In this document: positions 24,836-34,575 of the stretch, in pieces
How the letters are laid out: each line of letters starts with the position of its first letter
How positions within the stretch are numbered: position 1 is the first letter of the stretch
Assembly: GCA_020861185.1 (NCBI GenBank)
Contig: JAJBSV010000002.1
Coordinates: forward strand, 124,001 to 188,000
Reading direction: 5' to 3'
Source of the DNA: Ruminococcus sp.
Lineage (GTDB): Bacteria > Bacillota > Clostridia > Oscillospirales > Ruminococcaceae
DNA: 64,000 nt
Translations under genes and position numbers: made by a program
Notes under the pieces: model-generated
Told to the model about the DNA's origin: nothing
Seen by the model: the letters and a program-made list of their open reading frames with translations, nothing else
The model's database searches: none

Positions 24836-26248
24836 ATGAGAAAGACAAAGATAATCTGTACCATAGGTCCCGCTTGCAGTGATGAAAATACACTTCGGGA
24901 AATGATGCTCTCGGGAATGAACGTCGCCCGGCTCAACTTCTCCCACGGAACTCACGAAGACCATCTCGAAAAAATAAACCTCATCAAAAAGCTTCGTGAC
25001 GAGCTCGTCCTGCCGGTTGCAATCATGCTCGACACAAAGGGTCCCGAATACAGAATCCGAGCTTTTGAGAACGGAAAGATTACTCTTAATGAAGGAGACA
25101 AGTTCACCTTCACCACGGAGGACGTCGTCGGAAATCAGGAAAGAGTCACCGTCAACTATAAAGGGCTTGCTCACGACCTTGAAGAGGGAGATATAATCCT
25201 ACTTAATAATGGTCTGCTCAAGTTCACCGTCACATCGGTTGACGACACCAACGTCTATACGGTCGTAAACGAAGGCGGCGAGCTTTCGAACAACAAGTCT
25301 ATGAGCTTCCCGACAAAGCTCCTGAAACAGGAATACTTAAGCGAACAGGACAAGTCCGATTTGCTGTTTGGCATTGAGAACGGCGTTGATTTTGTCGCCT
25401 GCTCGTTCGTCTCCTGCAAGCAGGATATGGTCGACATCAAGACTCTTCTTGACGCCAACGGTGGCGGAGACATCGACCTTATCGCAAAGGTTGAGAATCA
25501 GGCGGGCATCGACAACATCGAGGAAATATGTGAGGTTGCCGACGGCATCATGATTGGCAGAGGCGACATGGGCGTTGAGATTGCATTCGAGAAGCTCCCG
25601 GCTATCCAGAAACAGCTTATCACGAAGTGCAGACTCCTCGGAAAGCGCGTTATAACCGCCACCGAAATGCTCGAGTCGATGATTCATAATCCCCGTCCCA
25701 CAAGAGCCGAAACCTCTGACGTTGCGAACGCTGTATATGACGGAACGAGCGCAATCATGCTCTCCGGCGAGACCGCCGCAGGCAAATACCCCGTTCTGGC
25801 GCTCCAGACAATGGCGAAGATTGCCGAGACCACCGAAAAGAGCATCGACTACACCAAGCTCTTCAGGACCTCGGAATTCAAGATTCAGAACACCGTCGAC
25901 GCTATTTCCCACGCAACCTGCGGAATGGCAGTTGACGTAAACGCCAAGGCGATTGCGGTCTGCTCGCTTTCCGGCTCGACCGTTCGAATGGTATCGAGAT
26001 TCAGATGCCCTGTTGACATCCTGGGACTCACCACCAACGTCAAGACCTGCTATAAGCTTGCTCTTTCGTGGGGCGTAACTCCCTATATGTGCGACACCTA
26101 CGAGTCAACCGATGTCCTCTTCTACACTGCAAAGAATACTTCTCTCAAGGTATTCAATCTCGAAAGAGGCGACAAGATCGTCGTCACCGGCGGCATGACC
26201 AACGGTCGCTCGGGAAATACCAATCTCATCAAGGTTGAAACTATTTGA
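24836..26248 (+). CDS. pyk: Pyruvate kinase
   Basis: Last step of glycolysis: phosphoenolpyruvate + ADP to pyruvate + ATP. 470 residues: the A domain barrel opens with KIICTIGPA, followed by the B domain (LDTKGPEYRI), the active-site lysine block (DLIAKVENQAG), the Mg/PEP motif MIGRGDMGVEI, the signature ATEMLESMIHNPRPTRAE and the C-terminal effector domain. The extra C-terminal PEP-utiliser-like domain of Bacillus enzymes is absent. CGGAGG precedes the ATG. Single gene with a strong bidirectional terminator. Confidence 0.96.
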   Translation: MRKTKIICTIGPACSDENTLREMMLSGMNVARLNFSHGTHEDHLEKINLIKKLRDELVLPVAIMLDTKGPEYRIRAFENGKITLNEGDKFTFTTEDVVGNQERVTVNYKGLAHDLEEGDIILLNNGLLKFTVTSVDDTNVYTVVNEGGELSNNKSMSFPTKLLKQEYLSEQDKSDLLFGIENGVDFVACSFVSCKQDMVDIKTLLDANGGGDIDLIAKVENQAGIDNIEEICEVADGIMIGRGDMGVEIAFEKLPAIQKQLITKCRLLGKRVITATEMLESMIHNPRPTRAETSDVANAVYDGTSAIMLSGETAAGKYPVLALQTMAKIAETTEKSIDYTKLFRTSEFKIQNTVDAISHATCGMAVDVNAKAIAVCSLSGSTVRMVSRFRCPVDILGLTTNVKTCYKLALSWGVTPYMCDTYESTDVLFYTAKNTSLKVFNLERGDKIVVTGGMTNGRSGNTNLIKVETI

Positions 26249-26259
26249 ACACATAAAAA

Positions 26260-26297
26260 CGGGCAACGCCGCTTTATCGCACGTTGCCCGATTTTTT
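26260..26297. terminator. Bidirectional terminator, pyk / zinc-ribbon gene
   Basis: CGGGCAACG (26260-26268), 13-base loop, CGTTGCCCG (26282-26290), ATTTTTT; A-tract on the other side. Confidence 0.9.
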
Positions 26298-26306
26298 GAG
26301 GATGAA

Positions 26307-27254
26307 TTATTTCAGCTTCTTCATTTCGCCGCGGAATCTGAATATCAGAACTCCGAAGCAAATCTGGACTGCCGCTCCGATGGCGCAGTTGCAGAAGGCT
26401 GTTATCGAAGGGATGAAGATGCTTGTTATGGCGGAGATGACGTTTATCGCACCGCCGATGAAGCAGACGACGCCGACGAATGCCGAAGCGTTCCTGCCGA
26501 TATGCTTGCCGTGATCCTCGGTTGACGCTTTCTTGGCGGCGTTCAGGCTCTTTATTATCATAGCGAGCCAAAAGATGATGACGCCGAAAAATACATCCAG
26601 AAACAGCACTCCCAAGAAAACAATCATCGCATCGGACGAGTTATCGGTGCTGAGGGTGGCGATAAGCATCACTACCATCATAAGCGCAAGAAGTATGCAC
26701 ATAAGAACAAGCTCTATGACATAGATAACCTTTATCATGGTGAGACCGGCGGTATTGAAGCGTTCACCCTTCTTGCTTACGGCGGTGGCATAGGTCATCC
26801 AGAGACCGACAGCTATGAGGATATTCGGAAGCTGAGAGAAGATTGCAGTGACCAAGCTGAAGCCACCCAAAAACCTCGACGCTTCGCTTACCATATCCGG
26901 GTCGATGTTGTTGAATATCTCGGTGTATATTCCCCAGAAATAGCTCGTGTCGAAAATCGCCAGAATGTTCGAAAGAATAAGAGAGCAAAAAGCAAACGCC
27001 GTAAATCTGAATAAGCCCGATGAAGCTACTTTTCTGAGCGCTGCAAGCGGAGACTCGGGGCTCGGTTCCCTGTAAACTGTGGGATTAGAGCTCGGGGGCG
27101 GTGCGGATTGATGTGCGTACGCGTATCCGCCTGCGTATCCGCTTGCGTTTGCACTTGCGCTGTTATCCTGAGACGGATTATTAAGCGGCGAGCCGCAACC
27201 CTGACAGAAATTTGCATTGTCGGGATTCTTGGTGCCGCATTTTGAACAAAACAT
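26307..27254 (-). CDS. Zinc-ribbon membrane protein
   Basis: 315 residues: N-terminal zinc ribbon (C3, C6, C17, C20), a low-complexity Ala/Ser/Gly/Pro/Tyr linker (about 30-65) and about six membrane helices (from about residue 80 to 300). Small zinc-ribbon membrane proteins of this build are common in Clostridia and have no known reaction. AGGAGG precedes the ATG. Own promoter at 27290-27319. Confidence 0.75.
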   Translation of the reverse strand: MFCSKCGTKNPDNANFCQGCGSPLNNPSQDNSASANASGYAGGYAYAHQSAPPPSSNPTVYREPSPESPLAALRKVASSGLFRFTAFAFCSLILSNILAIFDTSYFWGIYTEIFNNIDPDMVSEASRFLGGFSLVTAIFSQLPNILIAVGLWMTYATAVSKKGERFNTAGLTMIKVIYVIELVLMCILLALMMVVMLIATLSTDNSSDAMIVFLGVLFLDVFFGVIIFWLAMIIKSLNAAKKASTEDHGKHIGRNASAFVGVVCFIGGAINVISAITSIFIPSITAFCNCAIGAAVQICFGVLIFRFRGEMKKLK

Positions 27255-27289
27255 TATATTCCCTCCTGTTTAAAAAATCGGTTTTGTTA

Positions 27290-27319
27290 ATAATATCACA
27301 GTTTTATCGCTTCTGTCAA
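27290..27319 (-). promoter_or_regulatory. Sigma-A promoter of the zinc-ribbon gene
   Basis: TTGACA (27314-27319), 18-base spacer, TATTAT (27290-27295) on the minus strand. Confidence 0.7.
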
Positions 27320-27428
27320 TACCCGAATCGGTCGAAGTGGTGCAGATTTCTTCGGATTGCAGGAGAACTGCCGACTTTCGGCACAAATCACAGGCTTGTT
27401 ACGGGAAAAAATTCGGTGAAAATAACGC

Positions 27429-27457
27429 TTGACTTTATCACGCTAACATGGTAACAT
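27429..27457 (+). promoter_or_regulatory. Promoter/operator region of the histidine operon
   Basis: TTGACT (27429-27434), 17-base spacer, TAACAT (27452-27457). The spacer and -10 hold repeated AACAT/GTAAC words (CTAACATGGTAACAT, then AGTAAC), a plausible binding site for the TrpR-like YerC protein encoded first in the operon. No histidine leader peptide or T-box is visible. Confidence 0.55.
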
Positions 27458-27491
27458 AATAGCACAGTAACAAAAAAGGAGTGTGCCCTGT

Positions 27492-27776
27492 ATGGCTACA
27501 TACGAAGAAAACATCTTAAGGCTTTTTGAAGCAATACTCAAGCTTGAAGACGTGGAAGAATGCAAGCACTTTTTCGACGATTTGTGCACCGTGAAGGAGC
27601 TTAAGGATATGAGTCAGCGGTTCGAGGTTGCAATGCTCCTTGACGACGGGCTCGTCTATTCGGACATTGTAAACAAAACCGGTGCGAGCACCACCACGAT
27701 AAGCCGTGTCAACCGCTGTCTTATGTACGGCGAGGACGGCTATAAAACGGTAATCGAAAGGATGAAGGACAAGTGA
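27492..27776 (+). CDS. YerC/YecD family TrpR-related regulator
   Basis: 94 residues, all helical, with the TrpR-type helix-turn-helix at the end (LLDDGLVYSDIVNKTGASTTTISRVNRCL). Members often head histidine gene clusters, as here. The ATG at 27492 is chosen over a GTG at 27483 because the AAAGGAG lies right beside the GTG. Its stop overlaps the hisZ start (GTGA). By context it probably represses the his operon; the co-repressor would be histidine or a related compound, which is inference. Confidence 0.85.
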   Translation: MATYEENILRLFEAILKLEDVEECKHFFDDLCTVKELKDMSQRFEVAMLLDDGLVYSDIVNKTGASTTTISRVNRCLMYGEDGYKTVIERMKDK

Positions 27777-28873
27777 GCACAATAAGCTCTCTTAGAACAG
27801 ATGAAGAAGCAGTTCTGAAGCTTCGGAGCCTCTATGAAAGCAGGGGCTATCAGGGCTATAAGATGAACGGCTTTGAAGAATACGATATATACGCACAGAA
27901 TAAAGATTTCTTAGGCGGCGAAGCGGTTATCACATTTACTGATACCGAGGGGCGCCTGATGGCGCTGAAGCCGGACGTGACGATGTCGATAATCCGCTCG
28001 AGGACGGAGAGGGACAACGTGACCGAAAAGCTTTATTACGACGAGAACGTCTGCCGCGTGTCGCACGATTCGCACAGGCTGAAGGAAATCCTCCAGTCGG
28101 GGCTTGAGTGCATCGGAAATATAGATTTATACAACACCTGCGAGGTCGTAGGCCTTGCCGCCGAGAGTCTCGGGCTGTTCGGAAGGAAATACATACTCGA
28201 CATTTCGCATATGGGAATCGTCACGGGGCTTATTGACAATCTCCCCGTTTCGGAATCTCAGAGAAAAGAGCTCACAAGGCTCATAGGCTCGAAAAATCTT
28301 CACGGGATTGAAAGCCTCTTGTCGGGTGTTCCGGCAAGCGACGAAGCCAAAGAAAAGCTTATTGATCTTGCGGATTTGTCGGGCTCGCCGGACAAGGTTC
28401 TCCCCTCTCTTAACGATATCTGCGTCGGCACTCCCGCAGAAGAGGGGCTTCGGGAGCTTGAAAGAGTTACGGGAGTTCTTAGGGAAAGCGAAGTATTTGA
28501 AAGTTTAAGATTTGACTTCTCTGTCGTTCAGGACATGAGCTACTATAACGGAATCGTCTTTCAGGGCTTCATCGAAGGAATTCCCGAGAAGGTTCTGAGC
28601 GGAGGAAGGTACGACCCGCTCCTCAAGCGTATCGGCAAGAACAAGGGCGCAATCGGATTTGCACTGAATGTCGAATCGCTCGAGAGGATACTTGACGCGA
28701 GAGATTTGCTTGACGCCGACATCGCGCTTGTGTACTTGGCTGAGAGCGACGCCGCAGAGGTGGCGAAGCGTGCCAGAGAGCTTTCCGAAAACGGCAAACG
28801 GGTTCGGGTGCTCGATGAAGTCCCGAAAAGAGCACGCTTCGGCGAGATAATCTATTTTAACGAGAGGCATTGA
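27773..28873 (+). CDS. hisZ: ATP phosphoribosyltransferase regulatory subunit
   Basis: 366 residues, related to histidyl-tRNA synthetase but without tRNA-binding parts: class II motif 2-like region (ALKPDVTMSIIR), the HisZ block (FDFSVVQDMSYYNGIVFQGF) and motif 3-like GGRYDPLL...GAIGFALNVE. It binds short-form HisG and gives histidine feedback control. The start is a GTG overlapping the yerC stop. A short-form hisG follows 6 bases later, as expected. Confidence 0.92.
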   Translation: MSTISSLRTDEEAVLKLRSLYESRGYQGYKMNGFEEYDIYAQNKDFLGGEAVITFTDTEGRLMALKPDVTMSIIRSRTERDNVTEKLYYDENVCRVSHDSHRLKEILQSGLECIGNIDLYNTCEVVGLAAESLGLFGRKYILDISHMGIVTGLIDNLPVSESQRKELTRLIGSKNLHGIESLLSGVPASDEAKEKLIDLADLSGSPDKVLPSLNDICVGTPAEEGLRELERVTGVLRESEVFESLRFDFSVVQDMSYYNGIVFQGFIEGIPEKVLSGGRYDPLLKRIGKNKGAIGFALNVESLERILDARDLLDADIALVYLAESDAAEVAKRARELSENGKRVRVLDEVPKRARFGEIIYFNERH

Positions 28874-28879
28874 ATTTTC

Positions 28880-29512
28880 ATGATTAGTATAGCACTGCCC
28901 AAGGGACGCTTGGGCGAAAAGGCAATAAAGCTGTTTCAGGAGTCGGGAATCATCCCCGATGGAGACATCGGATTCAGCTCGAGAAAACTGGTTCTGGAGC
29001 TCCCCGAGTCGGGAGTCCGGTTCTTCTGGGTGAAGCCGTCGGACGTGGCTATTTACGTCGAAAGAGGTGCCGCCGATGTTGGAATCGTCGGGAAGGACAT
29101 TCTCGTGGAATCGTCTCCCGATGTCTATGAAATATTGGACCTCGGGATGGGTAAATGCAGAATGTGCGTTGCCGCAAAGAAGGACTTCCGGGACAACCCG
29201 AACAGAACGCTCTCGGTTGTGACGAAGTTCCCTACTATCGCATCGGAATATTACGAAAGACAATCGCGCAGAATCGACGTTATCAAGCTGAACGGCTCGA
29301 TTGAGTTGGCACCGATACTCGGGCTGTCGGACGTAATAGTTGATATAGTCGAGACGGGAGACACATTACGGGAAAACGATCTCGAGGTGTTCGAGACGAT
29401 ATTTGAGATATCCGCAAGGCTTATCTTAAACAAATCTGCGGCGAAATTCAAGCAGGACGAAATTTCGGGAATCGTGTCGAAAATTTCGGAAATTATTGAG
29501 GCAAAGGGGTAG
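28880..29512 (+). CDS. hisG: ATP phosphoribosyltransferase catalytic subunit, short form
   Basis: First step of histidine synthesis: PRPP + ATP to phosphoribosyl-ATP. 210 residues, the short form that lacks the C-terminal regulatory domain and needs HisZ. Seen: IALPKGRLGEKA at the N-terminus and the PRPP-loop-like ILGLSDVIVDIVETGDTLRENDLE. Stop is TAG. Confidence 0.96.
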   Translation: MISIALPKGRLGEKAIKLFQESGIIPDGDIGFSSRKLVLELPESGVRFFWVKPSDVAIYVERGAADVGIVGKDILVESSPDVYEILDLGMGKCRMCVAAKKDFRDNPNRTLSVVTKFPTIASEYYERQSRRIDVIKLNGSIELAPILGLSDVIVDIVETGDTLRENDLEVFETIFEISARLILNKSAAKFKQDEISGIVSKISEIIEAKG

Positions 29513-29520
29513 ACATAAGT

Positions 29521-30795
29521 ATGATGAAAATTTATAATTATTCGGAAGCAAGCGATGAGATATTCAAAAAGCCGGTGGACAGTATGTCCGTGGCCGATAC
29601 CGTTTCGGAGATTATCGCGAATGTAAAAGCAAACGGCGACAGGGCTCTGAAAGAATACTCTCTCAAGTTCGATAAAACCGAGATTGAAGACTTCAGAGTT
29701 TCGGACGAAGAGATTGAAGCGGCTTATGAGTCTGTTGAGCCGGAATTCGTAAGAATTCTCAAGGAAGCCGCCGAGAATATCCGCGACTTCCACAAGCACC
29801 AGCTGAGGAGCTCGTTCGTCGTTTCTGAAAAGGACGGCATCGTTTGCGGGCAGAAGATTATTCCTTTTGCGAAGGTGGGGCTCTATGTTCCCGGAGGCAC
29901 TGCGGCTTATCCGTCGACGGTTCTTATGGACGCCGTCCCCGCAAAGCTTGCGGGTTGCGGTGAGATAGTCATGGTCACTCCCCCGTCGAAGGACGGTGGT
30001 ATCAACAAATATATACTTGCCGCCGCAAAGATTGCCGGCATAGATAAGATTTACAAGGTCGGCGGAGCTCAGGCTGTTGCGGCCCTAGCATACGGCACTG
30101 AGAGCATCCCGAGAGTTGACAAGATTGTCGGTCCCGGAAACGCATTCGTCGCAGAGGCAAAGCGTCAGGTTTACGGCGAGGTAGCTATCGACATGATTGC
30201 CGGTCCGAGCGATATTCTTGTAGTTGCTGACGACAAGAGCAATCCCCGGTTTGTTGCGGCGGATTTGCTCTCACAAGCCGAGCATGACAAGCTTGCAAGC
30301 GCGGTTCTTGTCACTGATTCCGGTGAACTTGCAAATGCGGTTCAGGCTGAGATAGAAGTACAGCTTTCGAAGCTCCCGAGAGAGGGAATTGCAAGGGCTT
30401 CTATTGAAAGCAACGGCAAAATCATCGTGACAAAAGATATTTCCGAGGCAATAGAGGTCGCGAACCTGATAGCTCCCGAGCACATCGAGCTTTGCCTCGA
30501 CAATCCGTTTGACGTCTTGGATAAAGTCAAGAATGCTGGCTCAATCTTCATGGGAAGGTACTGCCCCGAAGCACTCGGAGACTACCTCAGCGGCGCGAAC
30601 CACACGCTTCCGACTAACGGCTCGGCGAGGTTCTCATCTCCCCTTTCGGTCGACGACTTTGTCAAGAAGTCGCAGTTCACCTACTACACGAAAGAAGCTT
30701 TCGAGAAGGTCTATGGCGACGTTGCCTACTTCGCAGAAAAAGAGGGCTTGCAGGCACACGCAAAGAGCGCACTTATAAGATTTGAAGAAATATAA
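29521..30795 (+). CDS. hisD: Histidinol dehydrogenase
   Basis: Zinc enzyme that oxidises histidinol to histidine in two NAD steps. 424 residues, normal length. The signature IAGPSDILVVADDKSNPRFVAADLLSQAEHD (about 223-253) and the C-terminal zinc/His region (GANHTLPTNGSARFSSPLSVDDF) are intact. It starts 8 bases after hisG and overlaps the hisC frame by one base. Confidence 0.96.
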   Translation: MMKIYNYSEASDEIFKKPVDSMSVADTVSEIIANVKANGDRALKEYSLKFDKTEIEDFRVSDEEIEAAYESVEPEFVRILKEAAENIRDFHKHQLRSSFVVSEKDGIVCGQKIIPFAKVGLYVPGGTAAYPSTVLMDAVPAKLAGCGEIVMVTPPSKDGGINKYILAAAKIAGIDKIYKVGGAQAVAALAYGTESIPRVDKIVGPGNAFVAEAKRQVYGEVAIDMIAGPSDILVVADDKSNPRFVAADLLSQAEHDKLASAVLVTDSGELANAVQAEIEVQLSKLPREGIARASIESNGKIIVTKDISEAIEVANLIAPEHIELCLDNPFDVLDKVKNAGSIFMGRYCPEALGDYLSGANHTLPTNGSARFSSPLSVDDFVKKSQFTYYTKEAFEKVYGDVAYFAEKEGLQAHAKSALIRFEEI

Positions 30796-30812
30796 TGGGA
30801 GTTTATGTTTAT

Positions 30813-31883
30813 ATGAACAGCTTTCTGATTTCAAAATATAAGGATGTTGAGCCTTACGTCCCCGGCGAACAACCGAGGGACAAGAAATACATCAAGCTCA
30901 ACACGAACGAATCGCCATATCCGCCGTCGGAAGCGGTGTTGAAGGAGGTTGAGGATTCGGCTAAGAGCCTACAGCTCTACCCCGACCCTGCTTGCAGAGA
31001 CTTAAGAGCGGCGCTTGCCGAAAGCCTTGGGCTCGGGTCCGGAAATATCCTCCCGACGAACGGCTCGGACGAGGTTCTGAGCCTCAGTTTCATGGCGTAT
31101 GCGCACGACGAGAAGCCGGCTTATTATCCCGATGTTACATATGGGTTCTACGACGTTCTGAGCGGACTATTTGGTGTCAAGGCAAAGCACTTTGCACTTG
31201 AAGACGATTTCACGATTGACATCAATCAATACTGTGGGCTCGACAGCGGGCTTATCGTGATTGCGAATCCGAATGCGCCGACGGGAATTGCCATCGGCGT
31301 TGATGAAATCGAGAGAATCTGCAAAGAGAGTCCCAAGTGCGTGGTTCTCATTGATGAGGCTTATGTCGAGTTCGGTGCCGAAAGCTGTGTCGGACTCGTC
31401 AAGAAATATCCGAATCTGATTGTTTCGAGGACATACTCGAAGTCGATGTCCTTGGCGGGCGCAAGGCTCGGCTATGCGATTGCGAATGAAGAGAGAATCA
31501 GGGAGCTTGAGACGCTGAAATATACGCTCAACCCCTACTCGGTCAACAGAACAGCCCTTGCGGCTGGAGTTGCGGCAATTAAGGACATCGAATACTATCG
31601 TAACAACTGCAAGCTGGTTGCTGAGACGAGAGACAGAACTGCTGAAAAGCTTAAGGAGCTCGGATTCGAGCTTACCGATTCGAAGACGAATTTTGTATTT
31701 TGCAGGCATCCGGATGTTCCGGCTTCGGAACTTTCCGAAAAGCTTCGTGATGCGGGAATACTTGTCAGACACTTCGCCGGAGAGCGGACAAACGACTGGC
31801 TAAGAATCAGCGTCGGCACTCCCGAGGATATGCTTGCGTTTGCAAATACGCTTGAAGAAATATTGAACGGAGGTAAGTCATGA
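30813..31883 (+). CDS. hisC: Histidinol-phosphate aminotransferase
   Basis: Fold-type I PLP enzyme that makes histidinol phosphate from imidazole-acetol phosphate and glutamate. 356 residues from the ATG at 30813, which follows GGGAG by 11 bases and gives the usual N-terminus (MNSFLISKYKDVEPYVPGEQP); an ATG at 30795 sharing a base with the hisD stop (TAATG) would add six residues. PLP lysine in RTYSKSMSLAGARLGY (K210), plus ANPNAPTG and IDEAYVEF. Overlaps hisB by 4 bases. Confidence 0.94.
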   Translation: MNSFLISKYKDVEPYVPGEQPRDKKYIKLNTNESPYPPSEAVLKEVEDSAKSLQLYPDPACRDLRAALAESLGLGSGNILPTNGSDEVLSLSFMAYAHDEKPAYYPDVTYGFYDVLSGLFGVKAKHFALEDDFTIDINQYCGLDSGLIVIANPNAPTGIAIGVDEIERICKESPKCVVLIDEAYVEFGAESCVGLVKKYPNLIVSRTYSKSMSLAGARLGYAIANEERIRELETLKYTLNPYSVNRTALAAGVAAIKDIEYYRNNCKLVAETRDRTAEKLKELGFELTDSKTNFVFCRHPDVPASELSEKLRDAGILVRHFAGERTNDWLRISVGTPEDMLAFANTLEEILNGGKS

Positions 31884-32467
31884 GAGAAGCTGTTATTGAG
31901 AGAAGGACCGCCGAGACGGATATCAAGCTATATCTAAATCTTGACGCTCCCGGAAACTCTGAAATCGACACCGGTTGCGGATTTCTTGACCATATGCTGA
32001 CGCTTTTCGCCAAGCACTCGGGCTTCTGCCTTAAAGTGAATTGTAAAGGCGACACGCTTGTCGACTATCACCACACAGTTGAGGATATCGGCATCTGTCT
32101 GGGGCTTGCTTTGAAGGAAGCACTCGGAGATATGGCGGGCATTACCCGCTACGGCTATGCCGTTATTCCGATGGATGAGGCTCTTGTCCTTACTTCTGTA
32201 GACATTTCGGGAAGGGCATATTTAGCCTGCAATCTTGACATTCCCACCCAGAAGGTCGGAGATTTCGACACGGAGCTTTGCGAGGAATTCATGGCGGCTC
32301 TGGCAAGAAGCGCAGGGCTGACCCTCCACATCCGTCAGCTTGACGGCAGAAACAGCCACCATATCATAGAGTGCACATTCAAGTGCCTTGCGAAAAGTTT
32401 AAAAACGGCGGTGTCCATAGACCCCAAGGCTATGGGTGCAGTGCCGTCAACAAAGGGAGTAATCTGA
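31880..32467 (+). CDS. hisB: Imidazoleglycerol-phosphate dehydratase
   Basis: 195 residues, the single-function form without the N-terminal phosphatase of enteric HisB. The paired Mn-binding motifs are present: DYHHTVEDIG (62-71) and the C-terminal NSHHIIECTFK; also GFLDHML. The stand-alone HisJ phosphatase later in the operon supplies the missing activity. Ribosome site GGAGG lies in the end of hisC. Confidence 0.96.
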   Translation: MREAVIERRTAETDIKLYLNLDAPGNSEIDTGCGFLDHMLTLFAKHSGFCLKVNCKGDTLVDYHHTVEDIGICLGLALKEALGDMAGITRYGYAVIPMDEALVLTSVDISGRAYLACNLDIPTQKVGDFDTELCEEFMAALARSAGLTLHIRQLDGRNSHHIIECTFKCLAKSLKTAVSIDPKAMGAVPSTKGVI

Positions 32468-32468
32468 A

Positions 32469-33086
32469 TTGGGAACTGTTATTATTGACTACGGCGTCGG
32501 CAACCTCTTTTCCCTGTCGATGGGGCTTCGGAAAATCGGTGAAAGTGCCGAGATTACAGCCGATGTCGAAAAGATTAAGAACGCCGAGCGGCTCATTCTC
32601 CCCGGCGTGGGAGCCTTTGAGGGTGCGGCAAACAAGCTTCGCGAATCGGGACTTGCGGACTTGATTAAGGAAGAGATCGGGAACGGCAAGCCGCTCATGG
32701 GCATCTGCCTCGGAATGCAGTTACTCTTCGACGAGAGCTATGAATACGGCATCCATAAGGGTCTCGGGCTTATCCCCGGGAAGGTTGTGCCGCTCAAGGG
32801 CTATGTCGACGAAAGCCTCAAGATTCCGCACATCGGTTGGAATGCACTTCGGATACTCAAGCCCGAGTGCCCGATATTCAAATATAGTGAGCAAGGCGAC
32901 CACGTTTACTTCGTGCATTCGTTCTATGCTACTGAATGCGAGAAAGACACTGCGGCGGTTACCGAGTATTCGAAGACGGTGACGGCGACTGTTTGGAAGG
33001 ATAACGTCTATGGTTGCCAGTTCCACCCGGAAAAGAGCGGCGAAAAGGGGCTTAAAATCCTGAAGGCTTTCTGCGAGCTGAGTTAG
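32469..33086 (+). CDS. hisH: Imidazole glycerol phosphate synthase, glutaminase subunit
   Basis: Class I glutamine amidotransferase that feeds ammonia to HisF. 205 residues with the catalytic triad C80 (GICLGMQ), H186 and E188 (FHPEKS). The start is a TTG at 32469, one base after the hisB stop, with AGGGAG 9 bases before it. Stop is TAG. Confidence 0.95.
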   Translation: MGTVIIDYGVGNLFSLSMGLRKIGESAEITADVEKIKNAERLILPGVGAFEGAANKLRESGLADLIKEEIGNGKPLMGICLGMQLLFDESYEYGIHKGLGLIPGKVVPLKGYVDESLKIPHIGWNALRILKPECPIFKYSEQGDHVYFVHSFYATECEKDTAAVTEYSKTVTATVWKDNVYGCQFHPEKSGEKGLKILKAFCELS

Positions 33087-33098
33087 TGAGGTTTTAGT

Positions 33099-33812
33099 AT
33101 GAAGATTTATCCCGCTGTTGACATCCTCAGCGGTAAGGCTGTCCGGCTTTACAAGGGCGACTATTCGGAGAAGACCGACTATGGCGACCCTGTCGAGGCA
33201 GCTATGAGATTAAAGGAGCTCGGCGCCGAGTTCTTACACATCGTCGATTTGGACGGAGCTAAGAGCGGAGACACGCCGAACCTCGGCATCATCTCCGAAA
33301 TTGCAAGGAAAACCGGCATATTTGTCGAAGTCGGCGGTGGAATCCGCTCGATTGAAACGGTCGAGAAATACCTGTCGAACGGACTCAGCAGAGTTATAAT
33401 CGGCACTGCGGCTGTGACGGACAGAGATTTCCTTTGTAAAGCTGTTTCACGTTACAGCGACAGAATTGCTGTAGGTGCCGATATCCTTGACGGAAGCGTC
33501 AGGATTTCGGGATGGCTTTCGGACAGCGGAATCACAATCTCCGATTTCATGACCAATATGGAGGCTATCGGGGTCAGAACCGTTATCTGCACGGATATCT
33601 CGAAAGACGGAGCACTCAAGGGCACGAACATCGCCCTTTACGAAAAGCTCTGCCGGGACTTCCCCGCTGTTGAAATAATCGCTTCCGGAGGGGTTACGGC
33701 TCTCGAAGAGATTACGGAGCTCAAGAGCGCCGGAGTTTCGGGAGCCATTATCGGAAAAGCGTATTACACAGGAATGATTGATATAGGAAAGGCGATTGAG
33801 GCGGCAAGATGA
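33099..33812 (+). CDS. hisA: ProFAR isomerase
   Basis: (beta/alpha)8 barrel that isomerises ProFAR to PRFAR. 237 residues; catalytic Asp at D8 (PAVDIL) and D128 (VGADIL), with phosphate-binding loops VGGGIR and IASGGVT. It overlaps hisF, its structural relative, by 4 bases. Confidence 0.95.
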   Translation: MKIYPAVDILSGKAVRLYKGDYSEKTDYGDPVEAAMRLKELGAEFLHIVDLDGAKSGDTPNLGIISEIARKTGIFVEVGGGIRSIETVEKYLSNGLSRVIIGTAAVTDRDFLCKAVSRYSDRIAVGADILDGSVRISGWLSDSGITISDFMTNMEAIGVRTVICTDISKDGALKGTNIALYEKLCRDFPAVEIIASGGVTALEEITELKSAGVSGAIIGKAYYTGMIDIGKAIEAAR

Positions 33813-34567
33813 TTACGAAAAGAATTATCCCCTGCTTGGACGTCAAGAACGGCAGGGTTGTTAAAGGAACGAAATTTGAGGGACTGGCGGATGTGTCCGA
33901 CCCGGTTTCTCTGGCGGAATTCTACTCCGGTTCGGGAGCCGACGAGCTCGTCTTTTATGACATCACGGCTTCGAGCGACGGCAGAAGACTTATCTGGGAC
34001 GTGCTGAGGCGGACTGCCGAAAATGTGTTTATCCCCCTTACAGTTGGCGGAGGAATCAACTCAATAGACGACTTCGACATGGCGCTTAAGTGCGGTGCCG
34101 ACAAGGTGAGCGTCAATTCGGGGGCTATTGCGAACCCGGAGCTCATCCGCAAGGCGGCGGAGCTTTACGGCTCGCAGTGCGTGGTCCTGAGCATCGACGC
34201 TAAGAGAACGGAAAGCGGCTTCACCGTCTTCACGAAGGGCAACCGAGTCAGAACCGAGCTCGATGCTGTCGAGTGGGCGAAGTATGGCGAAAGCCTCGGC
34301 GCCGGAGAAATAGTCTTGAACTCAATCGACACGGACGGCGTGAAGGACGGGTTCGACCTTGAAATGCTTAAGGCGGTTTCGGACGCTGTGAGCATTCCCG
34401 TTATCGCTTCGGGCGGCGCCGGAAAGAAGGAGGACTTCCTCGAGCTCTTCAAGACACTCGACAAAGTCGACGCAGGGCTTGCGGCTTCCGTCTTCCACTT
34501 CGGGACGATTGATATAGGAGATTTAAAGAAATATCTTGCCGAAAACGGCATTAATATGAGAATATAG
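33809..34567 (+). CDS. hisF: Imidazole glycerol phosphate synthase, cyclase subunit
   Basis: Barrel enzyme that makes imidazole glycerol phosphate and AICAR from PRFAR and ammonia. 252 residues with both catalytic Asp residues, D11 ([14 protein letters not shown]) and D130 (LSIDAKR), and the phosphate loops TVGGGIN and IASGGAG. Stop is TAG. Confidence 0.96.
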   Translation: MITKRIIPCLDVKNGRVVKGTKFEGLADVSDPVSLAEFYSGSGADELVFYDITASSDGRRLIWDVLRRTAENVFIPLTVGGGINSIDDFDMALKCGADKVSVNSGAIANPELIRKAAELYGSQCVVLSIDAKRTESGFTVFTKGNRVRTELDAVEWAKYGESLGAGEIVLNSIDTDGVKDGFDLEMLKAVSDAVSIPVIASGGAGKKEDFLELFKTLDKVDAGLAASVFHFGTIDIGDLKKYLAENGINMRI

Positions 34568-34575
34568 GTGATAAA